This document shows, piece after piece, positions 55,033 to 63,736 of a DNA stretch of 64,000 bases. Position numbers and translations under genes: made by a program. The DNA is from Aequorivita xiaoshiensis (GTDB lineage Bacteria; Bacteroidota; Bacteroidia; Flavobacteriales; Flavobacteriaceae), in assembly GCF_022008395.1 (NCBI RefSeq), contig NZ_JAIRBB010000012.1, positions 22,143 to 86,142 on the forward strand, written 5' to 3'. The notes beneath the pieces were generated by a model, which was given only the letters and a program-made list of their open reading frames with translations, did not search any database and was not told the DNA's origin. The stretch's first letter is position 1; the number at the start of each line of letters is the position of its first letter.

Positions 55033-58000
55033 ATGATTATTAAGAGCGCATATTACATAGAAGAAGTCAAGAGACTGTTAGATGAAATTGTCGGTGTAAA
55101 TGTAGTTAGAGAATTTTACGATGAGAATGATTCGTTTTCTTTGTCCAATGCCCCACAACATATAGATCAAGATAAAGTTCCTCCATTATTGAAAGTTGCA
55201 TGGAATATACTAGGCCGTGGAGATACAACGCGCGCATCATTGAGAATCAGTGAATATTTGCTTAATAAATACTTTCCGGAACATACCCCTTTTAATTTTT
55301 CGAAACCTGAAATTAAAGCTGGGGTCAATTTAGATTCTACTCAGAAATCTGACCTGATTTTATTTTTGAAAAATTACAATTCACTTGCTGAAGAACAAAT
55401 AAGTGACTTAGGCCTATCAGTTTACAATTTATCCAAGTGCATTCAAAAAGGAATTCTTTTCGCCCAAATTCAAAAAACGATGCTTTTGGTACTGATGTCA
55501 AATCCAACCGAAACTGAATTTAAAATTAATGGAATAAGTGAGGAAGAATCACAATTACTTCAACAAGATTTGAATGAACACTTTATTGCACTTAATGATC
55601 TCATAGAAAAGGATGAGGAACCTATTCCTTTACTCAAAGAAAACCCTAAAAATAATATAATTACGATTTCTGTCAATAATCCAATTGCCGGCGCTATAGT
55701 ATTGGAACAGAATGTCAAAAAAGATAATGGTCCAACGTATTATACAATACTAACTGACCGTCGAATCCGATATAGGTCTTTAGGTAAAATCGTTATCTCC
55801 GAAAAGGATAAAGGAAATGGAGAAAAACAAGAAGTCCATTCATTTAAATATAAAACACAAAAACAGCAGCGAGCATTAAAATTTTTCCTAAATAACCTTT
55901 TCAGAAATTCAGCTTTTCGAGCTGGGCAGGAAGGAATAATAAATAGAGCTTTATTAGGTAAAGATGTTATAGGCCTTTTGCCTACGGGAGGTGGAAAGTC
56001 CTTGACTTTTCAATTATGTGCTTTATTGCATCCAGGAGTAACAATTGTTGTTGATCCTATAAACTCATTAATGAAGGATCAGTATGACAAATTATTAATG
56101 AATGGTATTACAAATTCCACTTTCATCAATTCCTTTAACGATAGAGACGAACGAGCTGAGAGAATGCAAATGTTGGCAGAAAGCAAATACTTGTTTTTCT
56201 TTGTTTCTCCTGAACGCCTGCAAATGGAAAACTTCAGGCAATCACTTTGGAGTTGTAGGGATACAAATGTATTTTTCAGTTATGCTATTATAGACGAAGC
56301 GCATTGTGTTTCGGAATGGGGTCACGACTTCCGTCACGTTTATTTGAATCTTGGGAAAAATCTAAAAACCTTTTGTACTCCAAAAGAAGGAAATTTGACA
56401 ATTTTCGGCTTAACAGCTACAGCTTCTTTCGACGTTTTAGCAGATGTTCAAAGAGAACTCGATTTACCCGATGAAGCAATTATAAGTTTGCCAGCGGAGG
56501 CTATTGACAGGAAGGAGTTAAACTTCAACATACTTTCTATTTCTACCGAGATTGAATCAGGTTTGGAATATTATGTAAGAGAGAACAGATTAGGTGCCAG
56601 CAAGTATCCTGTAATAAAAAAGTGGTTACACGATTTACCTTCGAAGATAAATAGTTTGGAGAAAAAATATGGTTATCTCGCACCTACCGGTGATTTTTAT
56701 GGCAAGACAAATGACGAATATAAAAATGCCGGAGTTATTTTCTGTCCAACTAAGTCAACAAAATTACCAAATGGAGTAATGTATTTAACCCACGGGCAAA
56801 ATCAAGAAGGTGGAGGACTTTCAGATTTATATTTTTTGGATATAAAAACTTTTTTTGGCAGTGGTGACGACAATGTTGTTCTAGATAATCAGATAGAGAA
56901 AGCCGCCGGGGAATCTTACAGCAATCAAGATGCCTTTATCAAAAATCAAGCAAACTTAATGATCGCTACCAAAGCATTTGGTATGGGAATCGATAAACCA
57001 AATATTCGATATACTCTTCATTATTCCTTCCCAAATTCGGTTGAAAGTTTTTATCAAGAAGCAGGTCGTGCAGGCCGCGATGGAAACCCTTCCATCTGTT
57101 CTATAGTATATCACCCCAGGGATATTGAAACCAATTTAGACTTTTATCAAAATGCTTTTAAAGGGATTCAAAGAGAACAAAAAATAATTGATGAACTTTT
57201 AGATGAGGTCCAATATGAAGATGGTTTTTTCCTGAAGGTTCTAGAACGAGAGGTAAAAGATAAATATCCAGAAGTACGCGGATTAAATCTTCATAACGAT
57301 CGATATGTTTATATCAATGGACCTTGGCATGATATTCCGGGACAACGCGTTTCTATAGGGTTGTTGGATTTGCAAAGAGGCCTAATTACCTACGATAATG
57401 CAACCAAGAATTTTGACAAGAGCCAAGCAAACCAAATTTTAGAATACACTAGGAAGAAACTCATGGAGCATTGTCCCGAAAAGGATTACTTAGCGTGGTT
57501 TAATACGAAATCTACAGATGGAATTAAAACTCTCATTGAAGGCGAAAAGAGTGAGAATTATATTTTAAAAATAGGATTCACTAATCGCATTGTATCTGAT
57601 ATGAATGAGGTTATTAAAAGTATTGGCTATGACGATTTTGAGGAACGTATAATACGAGCGGCTTATAATTTCAGTACGAATGAGGATGATTTCCTCGATA
57701 GTTTAAGATACCAATACTATAAATTTCAAATGAATAAAATAGGTTTTGCTAGTCGCAAATTTCAACCCAATCCAGATACTGAAAAATTTCTATTAGACAA
57801 TTATTCAGGGATAAGAAATTCATCTGACACTCAAAGAGCAATATATCGATTGAATATTCTCGGTATCATTGACGATTATGTTATTGACTATGATGGTAAT
57901 ATGATTGAAGTTCGTTTTAAAGCCAAAACAGATAAGGAATATCGAAATAATTTCCAGAAGTACCTTAGAAGATACCTTGGAATCCAAACCTCAAAGTATT

Positions 58001-58683
58001 GGCTTAAGAAAGTGAATGAGGTTGAAGAAGATTCAATTTTAAAGAAAGTACTGTATGTATTAATCGAGTTTATCGAAAGTGAGATAGCAGCTAAACGAAA
58101 GCGCTCTATCGAATATATGCGAGATTTATGCGAAATTCAAATAGAGCAAGGAGAACAAGAGTTTAGGGATAGAATGGTTAGATATTTTACTTCAAAATAT
58201 GCCAGACAGGACTATTTGCCAACCGACACCCAAAAAGGAACAAAGGAAAACTGTGCTATTGTAAAAAAATATATAGAGTATATAAATAATCCTCCAGATG
58301 GATTGGGAGGCCAAATAGACAATGCTAAACACTTAAGAGGTGCATGTGATAACTTGCGAATAAACATGACTGACAACGCAAGTATCGATCTATTAACTTC
58401 GTTCAGTTTGTTCGCATTGGAATTAAAAGAAGAGGACACTCTCCAAGCTATGAACGACAAGCCTTTGGTAATCAAAGCCGTTTCTCTTTACCGAGAAGGT
58501 TTTAGGAGAATGTTGCGTATAGATTCTTGGTCTGAAGTTTTAGATCTAATTAAACTTTTCAATGAAAGAGTACTGGATTTTAATTCTGAAATAAAACCTT
58601 TAATGAGTGAACTTACGTTCGAATTAATTACAAATAGAACCAACTATAAACTGAAAGAGCTACTGGATAAAATATCAGCATAA
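55033..58683 (+). CDS. Large RecQ-like helicase
   Basis: The 1216-aa protein has a RecQ-type core: 'FRAGQEGIINRALLG', Walker A 'PTGGGKS' (317-323), DEAH at 421-424 in 'IIDEAHCVSEWGHDFR', 'LTATAS', 'MIATKAFGMGIDKPN' and 'YQEAGRAGRDG' (near 675-684). The core is preceded by about 290 residues and followed by over 500 residues that I cannot assign; no clear RQC zinc site or HRDC domain is seen. Between the lobes there is an extra segment of about 100 residues. RecQ enzymes unwind DNA 3' to 5'. In this operon it could process DNA cut by McrC or load the other motors. The stop codon overlaps the next start (TAATG). Confidence 0.87.
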   Translation: MIIKSAYYIEEVKRLLDEIVGVNVVREFYDENDSFSLSNAPQHIDQDKVPPLLKVAWNILGRGDTTRASLRISEYLLNKYFPEHTPFNFSKPEIKAGVNLDSTQKSDLILFLKNYNSLAEEQISDLGLSVYNLSKCIQKGILFAQIQKTMLLVLMSNPTETEFKINGISEEESQLLQQDLNEHFIALNDLIEKDEEPIPLLKENPKNNIITISVNNPIAGAIVLEQNVKKDNGPTYYTILTDRRIRYRSLGKIVISEKDKGNGEKQEVHSFKYKTQKQQRALKFFLNNLFRNSAFRAGQEGIINRALLGKDVIGLLPTGGGKSLTFQLCALLHPGVTIVVDPINSLMKDQYDKLLMNGITNSTFINSFNDRDERAERMQMLAESKYLFFFVSPERLQMENFRQSLWSCRDTNVFFSYAIIDEAHCVSEWGHDFRHVYLNLGKNLKTFCTPKEGNLTIFGLTATASFDVLADVQRELDLPDEAIISLPAEAIDRKELNFNILSISTEIESGLEYYVRENRLGASKYPVIKKWLHDLPSKINSLEKKYGYLAPTGDFYGKTNDEYKNAGVIFCPTKSTKLPNGVMYLTHGQNQEGGGLSDLYFLDIKTFFGSGDDNVVLDNQIEKAAGESYSNQDAFIKNQANLMIATKAFGMGIDKPNIRYTLHYSFPNSVESFYQEAGRAGRDGNPSICSIVYHPRDIETNLDFYQNAFKGIQREQKIIDELLDEVQYEDGFFLKVLEREVKDKYPEVRGLNLHNDRYVYINGPWHDIPGQRVSIGLLDLQRGLITYDNATKNFDKSQANQILEYTRKKLMEHCPEKDYLAWFNTKSTDGIKTLIEGEKSENYILKIGFTNRIVSDMNEVIKSIGYDDFEERIIRAAYNFSTNEDDFLDSLRYQYYKFQMNKIGFASRKFQPNPDTEKFLLDNYSGIRNSSDTQRAIYRLNILGIIDDYVIDYDGNMIEVRFKAKTDKEYRNNFQKYLRRYLGIQTSKYWLKKVNEVEEDSILKKVLYVLIEFIESEIAAKRKRSIEYMRDLCEIQIEQGEQEFRDRMVRYFTSKYARQDYLPTDTQKGTKENCAIVKKYIEYINNPPDGLGGQIDNAKHLRGACDNLRINMTDNASIDLLTSFSLFALELKEEDTLQAMNDKPLVIKAVSLYREGFRRMLRIDSWSEVLDLIKLFNERVLDFNSEIKPLMSELTFELITNRTNYKLKELLDKISA

Positions 58684-59453
58684 TGGAAAAAACAATTACC
58701 CTACAAAAAGAGTTCGAAGGATTAATATCTGAACTAGATCGACTAAAGACATTAAACGAAATTACTGCTACAAACAGCACTAATGCCAAAAACACTATTG
58801 ATGAAATCAAATCTTTCATCACTGCGGTTGAAAAATTCAAAAAAACAATAGAAAATGACTATGAGGCAAAAAAAGAAGACTTAAAAAATATAGAAAAGTC
58901 TTTAAAAGAAGTTATTGAATCTCTTAACAAAACAAAAAATGAAAATACTGAACTCTATCTGAAAGAACAGAAGGAGTTTGCTGATAAATCAAACAAAATC
59001 ATAGAAAAGTTTGATAGTAGCTTAAAAAATGAGATCGAGAGATTTAAAAACGAAACGGAGATTGTTAAAAAGACTATTAAAACTCACGTCAAAGCATTCA
59101 CTGAAGCAACTACGAAACATTTAAGTGAGGAAACTTTAAAAATTCAGGAAGCTCTTACAATTTCAAACGAAAAGCAAAATAGTAATTTTCAGGTAATACA
59201 AAATGATCATAAAGATCAATTTACAACACTAAAAAATGTTTTAACCGAAATTAAAACTTCCTTTGATCGTGAAGTAAGCGATTTAAATGAACTAATAGCC
59301 AGTAATAAAGATTCATTGGCAAAAGATATTACGCTTCTTCTTGAAAAAATTGAGCACCAAAATAAGAAGGTTAATCAAACAAATAAAATCATTGTCATTT
59401 TTCTTGTCATTTCAATTCTATTATTAGGTGTTTTGGTATTTCAGAATTTTTGA
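58683..59453 (+). CDS. Coiled-coil protein with C-terminal membrane anchor
   Basis: The 256-aa protein is almost entirely charged heptad-like helix (residues 1 to about 228, Lys/Glu/Asn/Thr-rich), then a single hydrophobic helix at the end ('IIVIFLVISILLLGVLVF'). It therefore sits as a C-tail-anchored rod in the inner membrane, facing the cytoplasm. It overlaps the RecQ-like gene by one base (TAATG), so it belongs to the operon. No family is recognised. A scaffold that holds the complex at the membrane, or a membrane-damaging effector, is conceivable. Confidence 0.75.
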   Translation: MEKTITLQKEFEGLISELDRLKTLNEITATNSTNAKNTIDEIKSFITAVEKFKKTIENDYEAKKEDLKNIEKSLKEVIESLNKTKNENTELYLKEQKEFADKSNKIIEKFDSSLKNEIERFKNETEIVKKTIKTHVKAFTEATTKHLSEETLKIQEALTISNEKQNSNFQVIQNDHKDQFTTLKNVLTEIKTSFDREVSDLNELIASNKDSLAKDITLLLEKIEHQNKKVNQTNKIIVIFLVISILLLGVLVFQNF

Positions 59454-59508
59454 CTAATTATTTAGATAATGATATTTACATAATTTAAAAAAGTATCGAT
59501 TTATAATC

Positions 59509-60507
59509 ATGAAAATCCAAATCATCCAAGCCATAAAAACCTTCGATATCAACGAGCTTGATGCATTGCTCGAGGACGGTAAGTCTTATATGGAAGTTAC
59601 CAAAACTAAATTCTTACAAAGCTTAGCGGAATTATTTGAGACTCTTAAAGATGAAGGTTGTACTGCATTCGATGATGTGTTTTTTGGAGCCTCTCAATCG
59701 TGCTATTGGGATGGGGAGGGAATGACGTTTATTACCAACCAAGGATTTTATCTAGACCTCTATATAGAAGAGAAAGACGGAAATGTAAACGACATTTATG
59801 TTTGTTATGACTTGGTTAATTTCATTGAGTTATATAAGGAATACGATTTAGGCTTTTGTTTCTACCATGATGAAAAAATTGGCTTTATCCCAGATTTAGA
59901 TTATGTAGCCATACGTGATGAATACAACCAATTACTAGCTGAAATAGAACTTCTGATGCCAACTACAAATCTTGATGGCTTGGAACGTTTATATCCCACT
60001 TATCAGAAGCTTGAGAAACTTTTGGATAAGTTTGGTCTTTTTATAGCCTTTGAATACAGGCTGTACAGTAAAGCATACGATTTGATAATGGAAATCGAAA
60101 ATCTATTCCAAATAAAGGCAAAAGAGCATGTTGCAATTGACGCTATAATTGATTTTCAAAAAGCTAAAACTGAAAGAGAGAAACTGATTTGGTACTTTAA
60201 GAATAGAAAAGATAAATTAAGCTTATTCAATATTTCAATTCCTGAAGACCTAAATAAAGATCCATTTATAACGCACAAATCTGATAGTTTAAATATTAAG
60301 ATAGATGTTTCAGGTTATGAATATGTATTGGAATTTTTTAAGCAATTGAATGAGTTGTACCATGAATTTATGAAAAAATACGAACCTCTTCCAGAGCAAA
60401 TTGAACAGGCTTCCGATGGTGCCTTTCAATATAATCTAGAAAGCTTCTTAAGATTGCCCAATAAACATATAGACATTATAGATAAGTATAGCGGTCCTGC
60501 ATTCTAA
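59509..60507 (+). CDS. Hypothetical cytoplasmic protein (332 aa)
   Basis: The protein has no signal or membrane segment. The first 140 residues look alpha/beta ('CYWDGEGMTFITNQGFYLDLYI', split strands) and the rest helical ('LERLYPTYQKLEKLLDKFG', 'FFKQLNELYHEFMKKY'). I do not recognise the family. It starts 55 bp after the coiled-coil gene without a clear terminator between, so it might be read with the defence operon or be an independent gene. Confidence 0.65.
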   Translation: MKIQIIQAIKTFDINELDALLEDGKSYMEVTKTKFLQSLAELFETLKDEGCTAFDDVFFGASQSCYWDGEGMTFITNQGFYLDLYIEEKDGNVNDIYVCYDLVNFIELYKEYDLGFCFYHDEKIGFIPDLDYVAIRDEYNQLLAEIELLMPTTNLDGLERLYPTYQKLEKLLDKFGLFIAFEYRLYSKAYDLIMEIENLFQIKAKEHVAIDAIIDFQKAKTEREKLIWYFKNRKDKLSLFNISIPEDLNKDPFITHKSDSLNIKIDVSGYEYVLEFFKQLNELYHEFMKKYEPLPEQIEQASDGAFQYNLESFLRLPNKHIDIIDKYSGPAF

Positions 60508-60597
60508 AAGTAGTAGTTAAAATCTCTAGATGCTAGCGCCAAAATTAATTAGAGAATGACTAACCGACGTTTTGCAAACCTTATAAATTTCCAACCA

Positions 60598-61176
60598 ATG
60601 AAATCAAGATTTAATTTTGCATTTCTGTTTATTCTTTTCAATTTGTCACTTTATTCTCAGGAATATAGGGGGCCAACTTGGGTGAATTTAGAAGATGGTA
60701 TGACTAACACGCTTAAGTTTACCAATACGGATATTTTGAAAAGCAGTAATGGCTTGACGTTTAAAGCAACCTGGAAGGAGGATTTAGATTTATCTGATGA
60801 AGAATATGCCTATGGAGGAATTTCGGAGCTGCACGTTTATAAGGGACAAAGACATATTCAAACCATTAAGAACATTGTAGATTATATTGCTTTAGGCTAT
60901 GTTAACCTTACTTTTTTCGATTACAATATGGATGGCTATTTAGATTTTACCGTTCCAATTAGTTGTGGAGGATCTTGTTATGAAAAGTACTACCTATATA
61001 ATCCTAAAACCAAAATGTTTACACATCAAAAAGAATGGGATTATTTAAGAATTTGGAAGTTTAATAAAGCTACAAAACAAATTCGCAGTGTTCCTGATGG
61101 TAATGCTATGAACGCAAAACATTATTTATATAAGGTTGATGGTCTTAAACTAATAAAGGTCAAAACAATTGAATAG
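60598..61176 (+). CDS. Secreted XAC2610-like protein
   Basis: The start is moved to the ATG at 60598, because 'MKSRFNFAFLFILFNLSLYSQ' is a signal peptide; the longer frame from 60556 would mask it. The 192-aa product contains 'VNLTFFDYNMDGYLDFTVPI' (FG-GAP-like Ca site) and 'YYLYNPKTKMFTHQKEW', the pattern of XAC2610-related proteins. Function unknown; periplasmic or outer-surface location is likely. Confidence 0.7.
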   Translation: MKSRFNFAFLFILFNLSLYSQEYRGPTWVNLEDGMTNTLKFTNTDILKSSNGLTFKATWKEDLDLSDEEYAYGGISELHVYKGQRHIQTIKNIVDYIALGYVNLTFFDYNMDGYLDFTVPISCGGSCYEKYYLYNPKTKMFTHQKEWDYLRIWKFNKATKQIRSVPDGNAMNAKHYLYKVDGLKLIKVKTIE

Positions 61177-61287
61177 CTAAAGCGATGATTGTGCAGACTG
61201 CAATTTACGGTAGAGAACAGAGCTCATTGTAAAACTAGTATCAGCTTAGTCTATAAACCCTACAAACAAAAATTTCCCGACATATTT

Positions 61288-61392
61288 TTACGTCCTAAGT
61301 CTTTACGTCCTACGTCCTTATGTCCTAAGTCTTTACGTCCTACGTCCTAAATCCTTAAATCCTACTTCCTACGTCCTTCCATCCTACGTCTT
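61288..61392. repeat. Degenerate short tandem repeat (ACGTCCT-type units)
   Basis: About 105 bp are made of 7- to 14-base units such as CCTACGTCCTT, CCTAAGTCTTTACGT and CCTTAAATCC. The units vary, so this is an old or fast-changing microsatellite. It lies in the 341-bp gap before the DJ-1 gene and shows no coding potential. Confidence 0.75.
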
Positions 61393-61457
61393 AAACTCTA
61401 CAACTCGCACCTCACAACTCCTAGACATTTTTTAAATTCAGCATATTTCTTCTTAAA

Positions 61458-61493
61458 AAAAATAGATTTAACCTGGTGGTCAAATCTATTTTT
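61458..61493 (-). terminator. Terminator after the DJ-1/PfpI gene
   Basis: AAAAATAGATTT and AAATCTATTTTT form a perfect 12-bp stem around a 12-base loop. It lies 25 bp after the stop of the leftward DJ-1-family gene and can also work rightwards. Confidence 0.75.
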
Positions 61494-61517
61494 CGAATTG
61501 TTGCTATTTATAACTAA

Positions 61518-62066
61518 TTAAGCGTGTTGTAATTCGTGCTTTCCCTCTTTAATTTCTTCAATTAATTTACTATTGAATGCTGGTAAATCGTCTGGATTTC
61601 GGCTAGTAACAAAAGCTTGATCAACAACTACTTCCTCGTCAACCCAATTCGCACCAGCGTTTTCTAAATCTTTTCGGATAGAAGCGTAAGATGTCATTTT
61701 TCTACCTTCTACAACTTCTGCATTAATTAAAGACCAAGGGCCGTGGCAGATAGCTGCTACTGGTTTCTTTTGTTTAAAGAAATCTCTAATAAATTCGATA
61801 GCATCTTCATTAGTACGTAACTTATCAGGATTAATAACGCCACCAGGTAATACTACGGCATTATAATCGTTAGCGCTAACATCCTTCAGCACCCTATCTA
61901 CTTCGTATTCATCACTCCAATTTCCTTCACTCCAACTTTTAATTTTTCCGGAGTTCGGACTTACAATATGAACGTCAAAGCCTTCCTTCTCCATCGCTTC
62001 TTTTGGAGATTTTAATTCACTCTCTTCAAATCCATCGGTTGCCAATATGGCTATTCTCTTATTCAT
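61518..62066 (-). CDS. DJ-1/PfpI-family protein
   Basis: The 182-aa protein has the nucleophile elbow 'AAICHGPWSL' with the reactive Cys, 'ILATDGFEESEL' with the acidic partner Glu, and 'VVLPGGVINPDKLR'. It matches the PfpI/YhbO/YraA group (general stress proteins with reported glyoxalase or deglycase-type activity). The region upstream has a -7 box and a palindrome (62104-62143), so it may be stress-regulated. Confidence 0.88.
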   Translation of the reverse strand: MNKRIAILATDGFEESELKSPKEAMEKEGFDVHIVSPNSGKIKSWSEGNWSDEYEVDRVLKDVSANDYNAVVLPGGVINPDKLRTNEDAIEFIRDFFKQKKPVAAICHGPWSLINAEVVEGRKMTSYASIRKDLENAGANWVDEEVVVDQAFVTSRNPDDLPAFNSKLIEEIKEGKHELQHA

Positions 62067-62103
62067 AACTTTAATTTTTTAATTAATTAATTTTTCTTTT
62101 ATG

Positions 62104-62143
62104 TAAAGATAAGATTCACAGCGCGTTTACTATATTAAGTAAA
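62104..62143 (-). promoter_or_regulatory. Candidate promoter and operator of the DJ-1 gene
   Basis: On the minus strand TATCTTTA (62104-62111) is one base off TAnnTTTG. The inverted repeat TTTACT/AGTAAA (62126-62143) lies 14 bp upstream, over the -33 position, and GTTTAC/GTAAAC arms overlap it. No feature was seen in the rest of the 420-bp gap up to 62486. Confidence 0.4.
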
Positions 62144-62486
62144 TTGTAAACCTGTGATAAAAAGCGTTAAAATCATTAAAAATTATAGAAGTGCGAGCTT
62201 GTAATTTTTGGTGGTAGGTAACTCGCTTCTCTAAAAGTTAATCTAATTCTTGCCAACAACATTATACATTCCTTTGCCTAAACAATTTGCCAAACTATTT
62301 CTTTCTTTTATGTAATTTCATTTAACTCGTGCAAGTGGAATTATTTTATTTACAAAAGTGTTTTCACATATCGATTTTTAAAACTTTTAATTTGTAGGAC
62401 AATAGGTTTATTACACTTTAGAAGAGATTGGTTAAAGTGTTTTTTTATTTATCATATTTTCTAAATTTTTTACATAACTTCATAAA

Positions 62487-63491
62487 ATGAAAAAGCTGAA
62501 AAACGTATTAAAGTTTCTTCTTTATACCATTGCACTACTAATAGCAGTTTTTTCTATACTTTCAATTTTTAGAGATACTGAAAATCGCATATTAAAAATG
62601 ATGGATTTTCCTCGTATTCAGTTTTTTATAATTTCAGTATTTTGTTTAATTCTAATTTTATCCGTTGTAAAAAAATGGAGGTGGTACAAGTACTTGATAT
62701 TGTTATTTATAATATCTGGAATTGTTGTAAATGGATCATATATAATAAATTATACACCGTTGGTGGCTGAAATTGTACCAACTTCAAAAACTTTAAGTTC
62801 TACAGATGCTCAGATTAGCTTGCTATTAACTAACGTTAAAATGTCTAACAGAAATTCCCAAAAGCTTATTTCCATAATTAACCAAAGAGATCCTGACTTA
62901 ATTTTAGCCATGGAAGTTGATAGTTGGTGGGATAATAATCTTGACATCTTTGTTAATGATTATCCTTTTTCGCAGAAAGTTATATTGGATAACACTTATG
63001 GAATGATTTTGTACAGTAAGCTACCCTTCTTAGAAAAAGAAATATATTATCTCAATAACGAGAATGTACCATCATTTGAGAGTACAATTTTATTAAACAA
63101 TGGGAAAAGGCTTAGTTTGTTCTGTATGCATCCTGTACCGCCAACTCATTTTAAAAAGTTACCTGATAATGCCGGTCAAAAAGAAAAGGCTTTGATGAAA
63201 ATGGGTGCAATGATTAACAAACGGAAATATCCAACAGTGGTTGCTGGTGATTTAAACGACGTGGTATGGTCTAATGTGGATAAATTAACTAACACTAAAA
63301 GCATACTCTACGATGTTAGAGTAGGCAGAGGTTTCTTTAATAATTTTAATGCTGAGAATTTTCTAATGAGGTGGCCATTAGATCACGTATTTGTTACCGA
63401 TGAATTTAGTGTGAAGAAACTAGAGAGACTTTCAGATATTGGTTCCGACCATTTCCCTATGTATATAGAGCTTGTACTTGAAGGGCAATGA
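62487..63491 (+). CDS. Membrane-anchored endonuclease/exonuclease/phosphatase-family protein
   Basis: The 334-aa protein has three N-terminal membrane helices (about 9-28, 45-62, 67-87) and then an EEP domain outside the membrane: 'LLTNVKMSNRNSQKL', 'LILAMEVDSWWDNN', 'LFCMHPVPPTHFKK', the catalytic 'VVAGDLNDVVWS' and 'SDHFPMYIEL'. Members of this group hydrolyse phosphodiesters in DNA, lipids or sugars; the C-terminal domain would face the periplasm. Substrate unknown. Confidence 0.85.
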   Translation: MKKLKNVLKFLLYTIALLIAVFSILSIFRDTENRILKMMDFPRIQFFIISVFCLILILSVVKKWRWYKYLILLFIISGIVVNGSYIINYTPLVAEIVPTSKTLSSTDAQISLLLTNVKMSNRNSQKLISIINQRDPDLILAMEVDSWWDNNLDIFVNDYPFSQKVILDNTYGMILYSKLPFLEKEIYYLNNENVPSFESTILLNNGKRLSLFCMHPVPPTHFKKLPDNAGQKEKALMKMGAMINKRKYPTVVAGDLNDVVWSNVDKLTNTKSILYDVRVGRGFFNNFNAENFLMRWPLDHVFVTDEFSVKKLERLSDIGSDHFPMYIELVLEGQ

Positions 63492-63736
63492 ATTAATTGA
63501 GAAATTCCCCGTTTTGAAATCAAATTTGAATTGTTGAGATATATAAAGAATTATAGTAGTTAGTAGTGAATTCTATCTATTTGGTTTACTAGTTTAGTGT
63601 TTTACAATAGATAGTTATGCTTCTTTTTGAACAACACTCCTTCAATTCCCCCTCTCTTTCTCTCCGTTCTCGCACAAACGCTACCTGATTAATTTAACAA
63701 CGATTTTTGCATAAACACAACATTTGTTCTTGATCC

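Noticed and set aside
38744..59453. BREX system
   Set aside because: No PglZ-type phosphatase, BrxC ATPase or BrxL-like gene is seen; the helicase and methylase set fits DISARM-like proteins better.
32000..61500. Prophage or transposon
   Set aside because: No integrase, transposase, capsid, tail or terminase gene and no tRNA attachment site were found; mobility is only hinted at by repeats.
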